Source of the DNA: Daejeonella sp.
GTDB lineage: Bacteria > Bacteroidota > Bacteroidia > Sphingobacteriales > Sphingobacteriaceae
DNA length: 64,000 nucleotides
Direction of reading: 5' to 3'
Assembly (NCBI RefSeq): GCF_030695525.1
Contig: NZ_JAUYSS010000012.1
Coordinates: forward strand, 62,001-126,000
Position numbers and translations under genes: made by a program. The number at the start of each line of letters is the position of its first letter. Positions within the stretch are counted from its first letter, which is position 1. Shown one piece after another: positions 26,315-35,600 of the stretch. The notes under the pieces are model-generated. The model did no database searches. It was not told where the DNA came from and saw only the letters and a list, made by a program, of their open reading frames with translations.

Positions 26315-28177
26315 TTATCTGGCCATATGAACCATTAAAACTGATATATCTGATGGTGAAACCCCAGAAATTCTGGATGCTTGTCCCAAAGTCCTCGGTT
26401 TTATTTTCATCAATTTTTCCCTTGCCTCTTTTGATAATGATACAAGGTCACGATAATTGAATTCAGGGTTAATTGTATGATCTTCCATCCGTTTCATTTT
26501 ATCAACTATCTCGAGTTCCTTTTCAAAATAGCTTTCGTATTTCACTTTTATTTCTGCTTGTTCGACAGTCTCTCTATCGTACTTTTCTATTAAATCATTG
26601 AACGCCGGATCTGCTTTTTTAATATCTTGAAACCCAATCTGAGGCCTTGTTATAAGTTGGAACATTTTTACGTTTTGGGTTATTCCCGGTGTACCTTTTT
26701 CTTCAAGGATCGTATTTACGGCATCGGGTCCAATTGAAGTTGTTTTTAAATAGCTGACTAAATGATCGGCATTTTCTATTTTCTTATTTACCTTATTTAG
26801 TCTTTCATCAGATATTAAACCTAACTGATGTCCTATAGGGCTCAATCGGATATCTGCATTGTCTTGTCTTAATAATAATCTATGTTCTGCTCGTGATGTA
26901 AACATCCGATAGGGTTCTTCAGTCCCTTTTGTTACCAGATCATCTATTAAAACCCCAATATAGGATTCAGCCCGTTTTAAAATTAGTTCAGCTTTCTTGT
27001 TTATTTTGAGGTGTGCGTTGATTCCAGCCATAAAACCTTGGCATGCGGCTTCCTCATATCCCGTTGTACCATTGATTTGTCCCGCAAAATATAAATTACT
27101 GATTAGCTTTGTCTCAAGGCTAAGACCCAGCTGGGTTGGAGGGAAGAAATCATATTCTATGGCATAACCGGGTCTGAACATTTTTACTTTTTCGAACCCG
27201 GGTATTTTTGTTAGTGCCCTGTATTGAACGTCTTCTGGTAGTGATGTTGAAAATCCATTGACATAGATCTCTACAGTATTCCATCCTTCTGGTTCAACAA
27301 AAATCTGGTGCCTGTCACGTTCTGCAAAACGATTAATTTTGTCTTCTATTGATGGACAATAACGGGGTCCCAGTCCTTTAATTCGTCCTGTAAACATTGG
27401 AGATTTTTCAAAACCTTCCTTCAGAGTCTCATGTACCTCCGAATTTGTATAGGTTATCCAGCAGCATTTTTGTTTTGTAGGTAAAACTACGTTTGTGTAG
27501 GAGAACCTCCCCTTGCCTGGGTCACCCCATTGTTCTTCCATCCTGGAGTAATCCAGTGACCTTCCATCTACACGTGGTGGTGTTCCCGTTTTCATTCTAC
27601 CCGCTTCAAATCCTAGCTCCACCAATTGTTCGGTTATACCTGTTGAGGATTTTTCACCTGTTCTGCCCCCTCCAAATTTCTTTTCACCAACATGAATTAT
27701 TCCATTAAGGAAGGTGCCATTTGTTAATACCACCGCCTCTGCTCTAATTTTTAATCCTAATGAAGTTCTTACCCCACATACCTTGTTATTTTCTATTAAT
27801 AAGGAAGTTGCTGTATCCTGCCAGAAATCTACATTTGGCGTTCGTTCTAGTGCTAATCTCCACTCTTCAGCAAATCTTTTTCTATCATTCTGTGCTCTGG
27901 GGCTCCACATGGCAGGTCCTTTAGAACTGTTCAACATGCGGAATTGTAATGTTGTTTTATCTGTTATTATTCCGGAATACCCACCCATTGCATCTATTTC
28001 ACGAACAATTTGGCCTTTTGCCACACCACCCATTGCCGGATTACAGCTCATTTGGGCAATCGTTTCCATGTTCATGGTTATTAATAAAACTTTAGAACCC
28101 AGGTTAGCGGCCGCAGCTGCTGCCTCGCATCCGGCATGTCCGGCGCCTACCACTATTATATCGTATTTATCAAACAT
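26315..28177 (-). CDS. mnmG: tRNA uridine-5-carboxymethylaminomethyl synthesis enzyme MnmG (GidA)
   Basis: A 620-residue FAD protein matching Mnm[18 protein letters not shown] is the FAD motif at the N-terminus; [30 protein letters not shown], and [15 protein letters not shown] are the family signatures; the C-terminal helical domain includes [29 protein letters not shown]. With MnmE it modifies the wobble uridine of several tRNAs. In many bacteria the gene (gidA) lies near the replication origin, which fits the parS sites just upstream of its start. It stands alone on the minus strand. Confidence 0.98.
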   Translation of the reverse strand: MFDKYDIIVVGAGHAGCEAAAAAANLGSKVLLITMNMETIAQMSCNPAMGGVAKGQIVREIDAMGGYSGIITDKTTLQFRMLNSSKGPAMWSPRAQNDRKRFAEEWRLALERTPNVDFWQDTATSLLIENNKVCGVRTSLGLKIRAEAVVLTNGTFLNGIIHVGEKKFGGGRTGEKSSTGITEQLVELGFEAGRMKTGTPPRVDGRSLDYSRMEEQWGDPGKGRFSYTNVVLPTKQKCCWITYTNSEVHETLKEGFEKSPMFTGRIKGLGPRYCPSIEDKINRFAERDRHQIFVEPEGWNTVEIYVNGFSTSLPEDVQYRALTKIPGFEKVKMFRPGYAIEYDFFPPTQLGLSLETKLISNLYFAGQINGTTGYEEAACQGFMAGINAHLKINKKAELILKRAESYIGVLIDDLVTKGTEEPYRMFTSRAEHRLLLRQDNADIRLSPIGHQLGLISDERLNKVNKKIENADHLVSYLKTTSIGPDAVNTILEEKGTPGITQNVKMFQLITRPQIGFQDIKKADPAFNDLIEKYDRETVEQAEIKVKYESYFEKELEIVDKMKRMEDHTINPEFNYRDLVSLSKEAREKLMKIKPRTLGQASRISGVSPSDISVLMVHMAR

Positions 28178-28185
28178 TTTTATGA

Positions 28186-28201
28186 TGTTCCACGTGGAAC
28201 A
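28186..28201. other. parS centromere site 1 (ParB-binding palindrome)
   Basis: TGTTCCACGTGGAACA is a perfect 16-bp palindrome and the form of the parS site expected in Bacteroidota (consensus elsewhere TGTTTCACGTGAAACA). It lies 8 bp upstream of the mnmG start codon. ParB loads here as a CTP-dependent clamp, and parS sites cluster near the chromosome origin. Read as codons it gives the MFHVEQ start of spurious ORFs. Confidence 0.85.
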
Positions 28202-28225
28202 ATTGTTTTGTAAAAATAATCATTA

Positions 28226-28477
28226 CTATTTAATAATTGTTCCACGTGGAACATGCTTAAAAAGAGAGATGAGAGCTGCTGTTCCCCAAACGGCATTAAG
28301 AAAAACAAAAGGATAGAATTGTATCAGAAAGGAAGAATACCCACATAGGGCTGACCCTAATAAATTCATGGCGCTATACCACTTGCTTTCCGTCGGCATC
28401 AATTTCCTTAAATTGAGATAAAATGCAATGAGCAACAAGCTAACTCCTGCCGATGCCAATAGATCTGATATGCTCAT
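28226..28477 (-). CDS. Small membrane protein, CBU_0592-like
   Basis: An 83-residue protein with three predicted membrane helices (residues ~6-24, ~33-55 and ~57-72), with the motif ALCGYSSFLIQFYPFVFLNAVWGTAALISL typical of the CBU_0592 family. Function unknown. I chose the ATG at 28477 (MSISDLLAS), 8 bp after the ABC-F stop; an upstream start at 28507 would overlap that gene. The C-terminal tail KHVPRGTIIK is encoded by a parS site, so its sequence is dictated by centromere function, not protein function. Confidence 0.75.
   Translation of the reverse strand: MSISDLLASAGVSLLLIAFYLNLRKLMPTESKWYSAMNLLGSALCGYSSFLIQFYPFVFLNAVWGTAALISLFKHVPRGTIIK
28238..28253. other. parS centromere site 2
   Basis: A second identical TGTTCCACGTGGAACA, 52 bp from the first. 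Including flanks, site 1 followed by ATT and site 2 preceded by AAT are exact reverse complements (19 bp), so the sites face each other. This copy lies inside the last codons of the small membrane protein gene (28226-28477), where it encodes HVPRGT. Confidence 0.85.
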
Positions 28478-28485
28478 ATTAAATA

Positions 28486-30339
28486 TTATTCCGACAACTC
28501 TAGCCAACGAAAGGTTTGCTCATCGATTTTGTCTTTAAGATCCTTTATTTTGGTAGCCATGTCAATTAATTTATGGTGATCTGTTATTCCTGAATTTAAT
28601 TCTAATGTGAGGACTTCTATTTGTTCCTCATGTTTTTTAATACATAATTCAAGTTCAGAACGTTCTTTCTCTTCCTTAAAACTTAGTTTTCTTTTTGTCG
28701 AATCAGTACTCTTGGATATTATTGCAGTATTGGTTTCAGGCTTTGCCGGCTTTTTAGGCTCTTCTTGTTCCAGCCTGTAATCCGTATAATTACCTGAGTA
28801 GATATGTACATTCCCATCTCCTTCAAAAATAAAGAGCTGGTCGGTTAGACGATCAATTAGATAGCGGTCGTGTGAAACTAACATTAGAATTCCTGGGAAA
28901 TTAAGCAGAAAGTCTTCTAAAACATTTAGTGTATCAATATCCAGATCGTTAGTGGGCTCATCCAGTATAAGGTAATTAGGGTTCTTCATCAAAACCCGCA
29001 TAAGCTGAAGTCGTTTCTTTTCGCCCCCGCTTAATTTGCTGACCATTCCATACTGTTTCGCCGGTGGGAACAGAAAATGGGTTAAAACCTGGCTTGCAGT
29101 CAGGGTCTTTCCATCAGCCATGGTGATATACTCTGCCACATTTTTGACTACATCTATCACCCGCTCATCATCCTTAAACTCAAGCCCCCCCTGTCTGTAA
29201 TATCCATAAACGGTTGTTTCACCCACAATAACTTTACCACTATCCGGCTTTATGTCTCCTGTAATAATATTAAGAAGTGTAGATTTTCCTGTTCCATTCT
29301 TTCCGGCTACTCCAATTCTATCGCCTTTTTTGAATGTATAGCTGAAATCATTAATTATCGGTTTGCCGTTAAACGACTTAGCCACATGCTCCAGTTCCAA
29401 AATCTTATTTCCCTGTCTCGAAACGTTGACACTTAACTCAAGCGATGATTTTACATTCCTGCCTTTGGTTTTTTCTTCAAGATCATAAAAAGAGTCGATC
29501 CTGGATTTTGATTTAGTTGTTCTTGCCTTTGGCTGTCTACGCATCCATTCCAGTTCTTTTTTCAGCAGATTGGTGTTTTTGCTGAATGTAGCATCTTCTG
29601 CTGCATTTTGTTCTGCTTTCTTTTCCAGATAATAACTGTAATTCCCGTTAAAGTTTTGAATTTTACCCCGGTCGAGTTCGATAATTCGGGTTGAAACGTT
29701 ATCCAGAAAGTATCTGTCGTGTGTAACCAGCAAAATTGTTTTCTGTCCACTGCTCATATAGCTTTCGAGCCATTCAATCGTTTCAATATCCAGATGGTTA
29801 GTAGGTTCATCTAAAATATAAACATCAGGATCGTCGATGAGTAGCTTGGCAAGTGCCAGACGCTTTCTCTGTCCGCCCGAAAGAGTAACAATTTTCTGCT
29901 CGAGATGTTGTATTCCCATCCTTCCAAGGATTGTTTTTATCTCATATTCATATTCCCAGGCATTTGCATTACTTAAGTCATCCATTAGTCTGTTCAGGAG
30001 CTTTTCATCATGAACTTCCTGATTTACAGCCTCTTCGTACTTCCGTATCAGTTGCTGACGTTCATTTCCAATGGAGTAAATGAAGTCACTGATTGTTTCC
30101 TGATTGCTAAATTGAGGATCCTGTTCGAGGTAGCCCACCCTCAGATCCCGTTCGGTTACAACTTTGCCAAGACTTGGTTGTAAAATACCCGAAAGAATTC
30201 TGAGCAATGTTGATTTTCCGGTTCCGTTGATTCCAACCAATGCTACCCGGTCGCCCTTGTTAAGACCGAGATAGAGATCCTTAAATAACCAGTTATCGTT
30301 AAATGAATGCCCTAATTGTTCTGTAGATAAAATGCTCAC
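28486..30339 (-). CDS. ABC-F family ATPase (Uup/EttA-like)
   Basis: A 617-residue protein with two ABC cassettes and no membrane segment. Walker A motifs GINGTGKST (~37) and GKNGTGKST (~345), signatures LSGGQRKR (~155) and LSGGEKKR (~437), and DEPTNHLD / DEPTNDLD Walker B loops are all present. The linker WMRRQPKARTTKSKSRIDSF and a C-terminal coiled coil (~555-610) are typical of Uup. ABC-F proteins bind the ribosome and resolve translation problems; some confer antibiotic resistance. No drug-resistance arm is evident. The start overlaps the stop of the upstream gene by 4 bp. Confidence 0.95.
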   Translation of the reverse strand: MSILSTEQLGHSFNDNWLFKDLYLGLNKGDRVALVGINGTGKSTLLRILSGILQPSLGKVVTERDLRVGYLEQDPQFSNQETISDFIYSIGNERQQLIRKYEEAVNQEVHDEKLLNRLMDDLSNANAWEYEYEIKTILGRMGIQHLEQKIVTLSGGQRKRLALAKLLIDDPDVYILDEPTNHLDIETIEWLESYMSSGQKTILLVTHDRYFLDNVSTRIIELDRGKIQNFNGNYSYYLEKKAEQNAAEDATFSKNTNLLKKELEWMRRQPKARTTKSKSRIDSFYDLEEKTKGRNVKSSLELSVNVSRQGNKILELEHVAKSFNGKPIINDFSYTFKKGDRIGVAGKNGTGKSTLLNIITGDIKPDSGKVIVGETTVYGYYRQGGLEFKDDERVIDVVKNVAEYITMADGKTLTASQVLTHFLFPPAKQYGMVSKLSGGEKKRLQLMRVLMKNPNYLILDEPTNDLDIDTLNVLEDFLLNFPGILMLVSHDRYLIDRLTDQLFIFEGDGNVHIYSGNYTDYRLEQEEPKKPAKPETNTAIISKSTDSTKRKLSFKEEKERSELELCIKKHEEQIEVLTLELNSGITDHHKLIDMATKIKDLKDKIDEQTFRWLELSE

Positions 30340-30992
30340 GCTAATTTTTGTATTTTAATGGAAGGATAGATAAAAGTTCCTTTAAGATCTTTTAACGATT
30401 GATTAAGCATAACCCGGGCAACTGTTTCTGCCTCGATGCTGCGATATTTTTTAAATGGACCTATTAGAAGCGGATTAATTAGCTTAAAAACAGAGATTGC
30501 AAACTTCTCGCCCAAACGCGACTCTTTCCGATTTCCGGTTAATAAGGAAGGCTGGTAGATATGTAAAGATGAGATGGATAAATTCTTTAGTTCATTTTCC
30601 AGTTCCCCCTTAAGTTTCAGGTAAGCGTTAGATGCTAAAGCATTTGCACCCAATGATGATACCAAATGAAATTGTGAAACTCCGTTTCTGGTGCCAATTT
30701 CTGCCAGTTTTAGTGGATATTCAAGATCAATTTTTCTATATAAATCAGAATCAGGCGTCGCAGCCTTGGTAGTACCCAGACAGCTAAAAATTACATCCCC
30801 TTTGATGTCAGAAGAATAGTGCTCCAGTTCATCAAAATTAACAATCAATTCCTGAACTTTATGTGCAGAAATATGAAGTGGCTTTCTAAGCAACAATAAA
30901 ATCCGCGATATTTCAACGGACTCGATTAGCTGTGTGAGTAAGTGACTGCCAATAAGTCCGCTTGCTCCAACTAAAATGACTTGATGTGGCAT
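30336..30992 (-). CDS. NAD(P)-binding Rossmann-fold protein (atypical SDR)
   Basis: A 218-residue protein with the Gly-rich motif GASGLIGSHLLTQL at residues 8-21. It resembles the short atypical SDRs related to human HTATIP2/TIP30 and YbjT-like proteins: VIFSCLGTTKAATPDSDLYRKIDLEYPLKLAEIG and FHLVSSLGANALASNAYLKLKGELE, in which Ser and Tyr/Lys positions of an SDR are visible. The physiological substrate is unknown. It is translationally coupled to the ABC-F gene (4-bp overlap). A TACCTTTG promoter box (minus strand, 31013-31020) precedes it. Confidence 0.82.
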   Translation of the reverse strand: MPHQVILVGASGLIGSHLLTQLIESVEISRILLLLRKPLHISAHKVQELIVNFDELEHYSSDIKGDVIFSCLGTTKAATPDSDLYRKIDLEYPLKLAEIGTRNGVSQFHLVSSLGANALASNAYLKLKGELENELKNLSISSLHIYQPSLLTGNRKESRLGEKFAISVFKLINPLLIGPFKKYRSIEAETVARVMLNQSLKDLKGTFIYPSIKIQKLA

Positions 30993-31012
30993 TAATTTGT
31001 CTTATTAATCTG

Positions 31013-31020
31013 CAAAGGTA
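31013..31020 (-). promoter_or_regulatory. TAnnTTTG -7 box upstream of the NAD(P)-binding gene
   Basis: On the minus strand TACCTTTG lies 20 bp before the ATG at 30992. No TTTG at -33 spacing is apparent. Confidence 0.4.
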
Positions 31021-31080
31021 CACATTAGAAAGTTTGGAATTAATATTGTATGTTTAAACATGTAATTAAAAGTAAAGCAT

Positions 31081-31791
31081 ATGAAAAACACTATTCATCT
31101 CGCAGCTGATCGTGGAATTCAAGATCACGGCTGGTTAAAAGCAGCTCATTCCTTTAGTTTTGGCCAATATCATGATCCATCAAAGGTTCATTTTGGCTTA
31201 TTAAGAGTATTGAACGACGATATTATTGCCCCGGGTATGGGATTTGGCACTCACGGTCATGACAATATGGAAATTGTGACCATTCCTTTAAAGGGGGTAC
31301 TGGCCCATAAGGATAGTTTGGGATCTGAGGGTAATATAAGTTATGGAGAAGTTCAGGTTATGTCTGCTGGAAGTGGAATCCGTCATTCAGAGTATAACGA
31401 TTCTTCTAACGAAGAGGTAAATTTACTTCAGATATGGGTTTTTCCAAAGGAACGCAATATTCAGCCGCGATATGATCAGATGGTGTATGATCTTGAGAAA
31501 GTAAATAATTCATTTCTTACAATTGTGTCCCCGAATGAAGGTGAGAATGTATTGTGGATTAATCAGGACGCATTTTTCAGTCTGGGAACATTTGATGGCG
31601 GTAAAAAGGTAAGTTACACAATTCAGCATCCCGGAAACGGTGCGTATGTCTTTATAATTGACGGTAAGACAGAACTGGAAGGTACAGTTTTAAAAACTCG
31701 GGATGCTATGGGTATTTACGACACCGAAAATTTAGAGTTCAAATTCAGTGAAGATTCCAGGGTATTGATTATAGAAGTTCCAATGCAATAA
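31081..31791 (+). CDS. Pirin family protein
   Basis: A 236-residue bicupin protein of the pirin/YhhW family. The N-terminal motifs FGQYHDPSKVHFGLLRVLNDDIIAPGMGFGTHGHDNMEIVTIPL and MSAGSGIRHSEYNDSSNEEV carry the three His and one Glu that bind the metal (H at ~57-59, E63, H~101). YhhW has quercetin dioxygenase activity in vitro; the natural role is unclear. The gene is on the plus strand in the middle of minus-strand genes and ends 2 bp before the ybeY stop, so it may be an insertion between ybeY and the mnmG/ABC-F region. Confidence 0.9.
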   Translation: MKNTIHLAADRGIQDHGWLKAAHSFSFGQYHDPSKVHFGLLRVLNDDIIAPGMGFGTHGHDNMEIVTIPLKGVLAHKDSLGSEGNISYGEVQVMSAGSGIRHSEYNDSSNEEVNLLQIWVFPKERNIQPRYDQMVYDLEKVNNSFLTIVSPNEGENVLWINQDAFFSLGTFDGGKKVSYTIQHPGNGAYVFIIDGKTELEGTVLKTRDAMGIYDTENLEFKFSEDSRVLIIEVPMQ

Positions 31792-31793
31792 TT

Positions 31794-32225
31794 TTAAAAG
31801 GCTCTGTGTGACAGATAAAAATCTTCCTTTTCTGTCATTAGGGCTTTTGCAGACTTTCCTTTATCCGGATACCCAAGCAAGTGGAGTGTACCATGAATCA
31901 TCACTCGGTGTAACTCATCTATTACATTTAAATCCAGTTCTTTGGCGTTTTCCCTTATTCTATCCAGGCTGATAAAAATATCTCCGACAATCTCGCCTAT
32001 ATTTTCGCTGTTGTCGAAAGTAATGATATCAGTATACGTATCGTGATTTAGATATTGCTGGTTGATAGTTAACAAATAGGGATCACTGCAAAAAATATAA
32101 TTTAAAAGTCGGAGCCGCTTTTTTTCGGCAAAAATTGTATTCCTAATCCAGGTTCTGACAAGCCCTTTTTGTTTTAATGTAAAAGAAATGTCTTCAGTAA
32201 AGAAATTAATAGGTATTTGGCCCAT
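31794..32225 (-). CDS. ybeY: Endoribonuclease YbeY (rRNA maturation factor)
   Basis: A 143-residue protein with the YbeY fold. The metal motif reads HGTLHLLGYPDKGKS: the first two His are conserved, while the third position, His in E. coli (HGxLHLxGYDH), is Asp. This is the usual Bacteroidota variant, where Asp is likely to be the third ligand. ILTIN...YLNHDTYTDIITFDNS is the conserved core strand. YbeY acts in 16S rRNA 3'-end processing and ribosome quality control. Its start codon shares a base with the stop of the HATPase gene, so the three-gene operon DUF4175-HATPase-ybeY is coupled. Confidence 0.93.
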   Translation of the reverse strand: MGQIPINFFTEDISFTLKQKGLVRTWIRNTIFAEKKRLRLLNYIFCSDPYLLTINQQYLNHDTYTDIITFDNSENIGEIVGDIFISLDRIRENAKELDLNVIDELHRVMIHGTLHLLGYPDKGKSAKALMTEKEDFYLSHRAF

Positions 32226-32656
32226 TAAATTTTAAAATGGAGTTCCAGCTCGTTTCCTTTTGAATTAAAAATACACTGATCAGCAAGCTTTTTGATTATA
32301 AAAACCCCCCTTCCGCTTAGTTTTTCGATATTATCGGGAGCAGTAGGATCGGGTATATTATTAAAATCAAAACCCTCACCTTCATCAGAAATTGTGAAAA
32401 TAAGACGCTTTTCTTCGATTACTTCCAGGTTGATGTATACCTTTTTATCCAAATTTTCACGGTTTCCATGAACAATTGCATTGATTACAGCCTCACTGAG
32501 ACAGGTCAGGACGTTAGCATAAAGCTCATCACTAAAACTATATTTTGTACTCAGCTCATCAATGAAATTCTCCACGATGGTTATACTATCAATTCTGGAA
32601 GGTAACTGCAGTGTATACAATGATGTATTATCTGAAAATTCTGTCTGCTTACTCAT
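32225..32656 (-). CDS. RsbW-like HATPase (anti-sigma factor-type ATP-binding protein)
   Basis: A 143-residue stand-alone GHKL ATPase domain. The N box is EAVINAIVHGNRENLDKKV (~57-75), the G1 box SDEGEGFDF (~93) and the G2 region GRGVFIIKKL (~118). It resembles anti-sigma factor kinases such as RsbW/SpoIIAB, but no sigma factor or STAS antagonist gene is nearby. In Bacteroidota it is regularly found between DUF4175 and ybeY. Its ATG overlaps the DUF4175 stop by 4 bp. Confidence 0.88.
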   Translation of the reverse strand: MSKQTEFSDNTSLYTLQLPSRIDSITIVENFIDELSTKYSFSDELYANVLTCLSEAVINAIVHGNRENLDKKVYINLEVIEEKRLIFTISDEGEGFDFNNIPDPTAPDNIEKLSGRGVFIIKKLADQCIFNSKGNELELHFKI

Positions 32657-35600
32657 TTATCCCCCGAATTTAAATATTTAAAATAGTCCCCTACTTTTAT
32701 TTTATAAAATGAATTTAATGAAGGGGTCACGGTTTTTAACAAATCAACCTCTTTTTGCTTGATTTTTTGGAACTCCTGCAAGATTAAAGAATTAGAAGGT
32801 GGAGGTGTAATTCCCTCTTTGCTTTCTCTTTTCTGATCCTGTTCGCGCTCCCGATCTGCTTTTTCTGCGTCAAGCAACTTACTAAGAATTTCCTGTTGCC
32901 TGTTTATCGTTTCCTGTTGTATTTTTTTGTTTACGAGATCCGTTTCTGTTTGTTCCATCTCTTTCATTAATTTATCAAGATTTCCCAATGTTCCTTTCCC
33001 ATCCTTGTTTTCCATTTTATTGATCTCTTGCATGGCCTGTCTTATCATCTGCTGTTCCCGAGCCATTTTTGCCAGCTGTTCGCTCATTTCCCGACTGCTT
33101 TTACCCTGTTGTCCGCTTTTCTGCTGCCTTTGCTTTTGCATATCTTCCCTTGCTTTTTGCATGTTCTTATTCAATTGTTCCTGCATTTTACTGAGCTGGG
33201 AAAGATTTTGCTTTTGTTTACCCTTTCCTCCGGGTTTGCCATTCTGCTGCGCTTGTTGTAATTGCTCCAGGGCTTCGCTTAACATTAAAGCCAGATTATT
33301 TATAGAGGTCATAGCAAATTGCTGGTTTCGGTTGGCTTCGGCTGTGCGACGCTCCCCAAGACTTTCTATAGCTTTTCCAACATTAAAATTTATTGCCTGA
33401 ATTTCCTTATTCACGACGGATTGAATTTGAGGAACCTTTTTACTCAGTGAATACAGGCTATCTTCGATCATTTTGAGATTGACCTGAATGTCTTTCTGCT
33501 TTTGGCTCTGAATGATATAGTTTGGATCGCTGGAATTGATTTGCCTGACCGTTTGCATCGTTTTTTCCTGATCAAAGGAGCTGGTTAGGAGGTTATCAAG
33601 GATTTCCCGGAGGCTTTTTGCATTAACTTCATTTTCTTTTTCTTCTGATTCCTGTTGCATGCTCTGTAAATCTTTCGTCAGTTTTTTTATTTCTGCTGCA
33701 GCCTTCTTTTGGCTTTCTGCAGCCTTTTTCTGATCTTTTTTCTCCAGATTGTCAGAACTTTTTTGCTGCTCCTTATCTATTTCCTCCTGGGTCTTTTCCT
33801 GATTTTCGAAATCATTTTTTTGTTCCAGCTCCTCGTTTTTTTGCTCCAGTTCACTGAGTTCATCTTTCAGTTCTTTAAAATCATCCTGAAGTTGCTTTTG
33901 TTCATCTTTCAGTTCTTCAAGATCAGTCTTATTATCCAGAGTTTTCTCACTCAGCTCTTCTTGATCCTTTGCCAGTTCATTTAATTTTTCTATGGTCTTG
34001 CTAAGCTTTTGATCAAATTCTAGCTGTTTATAAAGTTCCAAAATACGATCAAGTTCTTTTTGCAGTGATTTATTATCCATCTGCATTTTAGATAGCTCCT
34101 CCTGGGTTAGGTTTTTATTGTTTTTTTCAAGAAGCTTTTCGATATTTTTCAAAATTTCGCGTGTCTTTTCATCCAGAACATTATTGAAAAGTTCCTCAAT
34201 TTGTTTTTGTTTTTCAAGAATCTGTTCATTTTCCTCCTGCTGTTCTGCCAAATTTTGTTTGTTATCCTTTTGGATCTCTTTAACTAATTCATCAATCTCC
34301 TTTTGTTTCTGAAGAAGATTTTCGATTTGCTTTCTTTCTTCAAAAGACAAACTTTTTTTATTCAAAAGTTCCTGATTCAATTTTTTAGTTTCTTTCTCCA
34401 ACTGTGCAGATTTTTTAATTGCCTGCTCCATCTTATTCTTAATCTGCTCGGTATTGGCTTCCAATTTTTTCTTTAGCTCTGCTTCAGAGGGCAATTTCAG
34501 AGTTTTAATTGTTGATTTAACTGACTTTGGACCATTTACCCCATCATTATCAAATAGTTCAAAATAATATTCAATCTGCTCTCCTGGTTTTGCTGCAACC
34601 TCATTTGCATCCCATATATAGAAGAAATTACTCTGCAGTGCATTTCTATCTAGCTTGACAGATCTGATTTCGGTTTTTTCATCCTTTTCAACTTTTTCTG
34701 AAAGCACCCTGTAATTAAAATTCAGTTTTGAAATACCATAATCATCACTGGCTTGCCCTACAAAATAAAGTACCCTTGAATTAACCGAATCCTGGCGCTC
34801 GTTAACATCAATTAGAGGAAGAAGATCGGGTATTACCCTTAAATCATACGAAACAAATTCTGATGCCGGTACTTGTGAATTAAGGGGCCTTATGCTGTAA
34901 GTCAGGTTTTTGATAGCCTTATAACTGAAATTAAACAGGTTTTCTTTAGATTCTTTTATCAAAAAGCTTTTTTTGTCCAAAACCATATCAATCTGATCAG
35001 AATTTTGGGCCCTGAATTTCCACGTAATCCGTGACCCTTCCGGAACAGTCAGGTCTCCGGTATTTTCGAGCTTTTCATTTCTCTTATTGATATAAGCAGG
35101 ATATTCTATCATTACATCAAAGTTCAGAAGGGTAGGCCGGGCCTTTACTACAAGTTCATAATCTACTGAGCGGAACTCACCGGCCTTTAGAATTATTTTT
35201 TTGTTTTTCTGCAGATTTCTGAAAGTATATTTATAACGGATGATATTTTCTTTATCGAGTTTAAAGGTATTAAGGCCATCTTCAAGGTAAATTTCTGAGG
35301 GGATTTCAGTGCCTGTAAGTTTAACCATCAATGTAAAATCGCTACCCTGAACTACAGAGAGTTGCTCATTAAGTATTTCAAATCTAAACGGTGCTTTTTT
35401 TACAAAGTGCTTATTATGATTAATCAAACGCTCTGTGCTCTCGCTCAGAATAGAGGGTGCTGAAAAAAATACAAAAACGAAGATTGCTAAAGGCGCCAGA
35501 ACGTATTTCAGGTATTTTCGGTTTTCATTAATATGAATGGCCGAAGTAAATGGAACGGGTTTGAGTTCGGCGATCTTTTGATTGATACTGGCATCAATAA

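Noticed and set aside
27714-28316. 200-codon plus-strand ORF opposite mnmG, containing MFHVEQ
   Set aside because: It is antisense to the conserved mnmG gene; the MFHVEQ string is simply the parS palindrome read as codons.
32927-34312. Several plus-strand ORFs rich in Phe, Leu, Ser and Cys
   Set aside because: They are complements of the Lys/Glu/Gln-rich coiled coil of the DUF4175 gene, a composition artefact.
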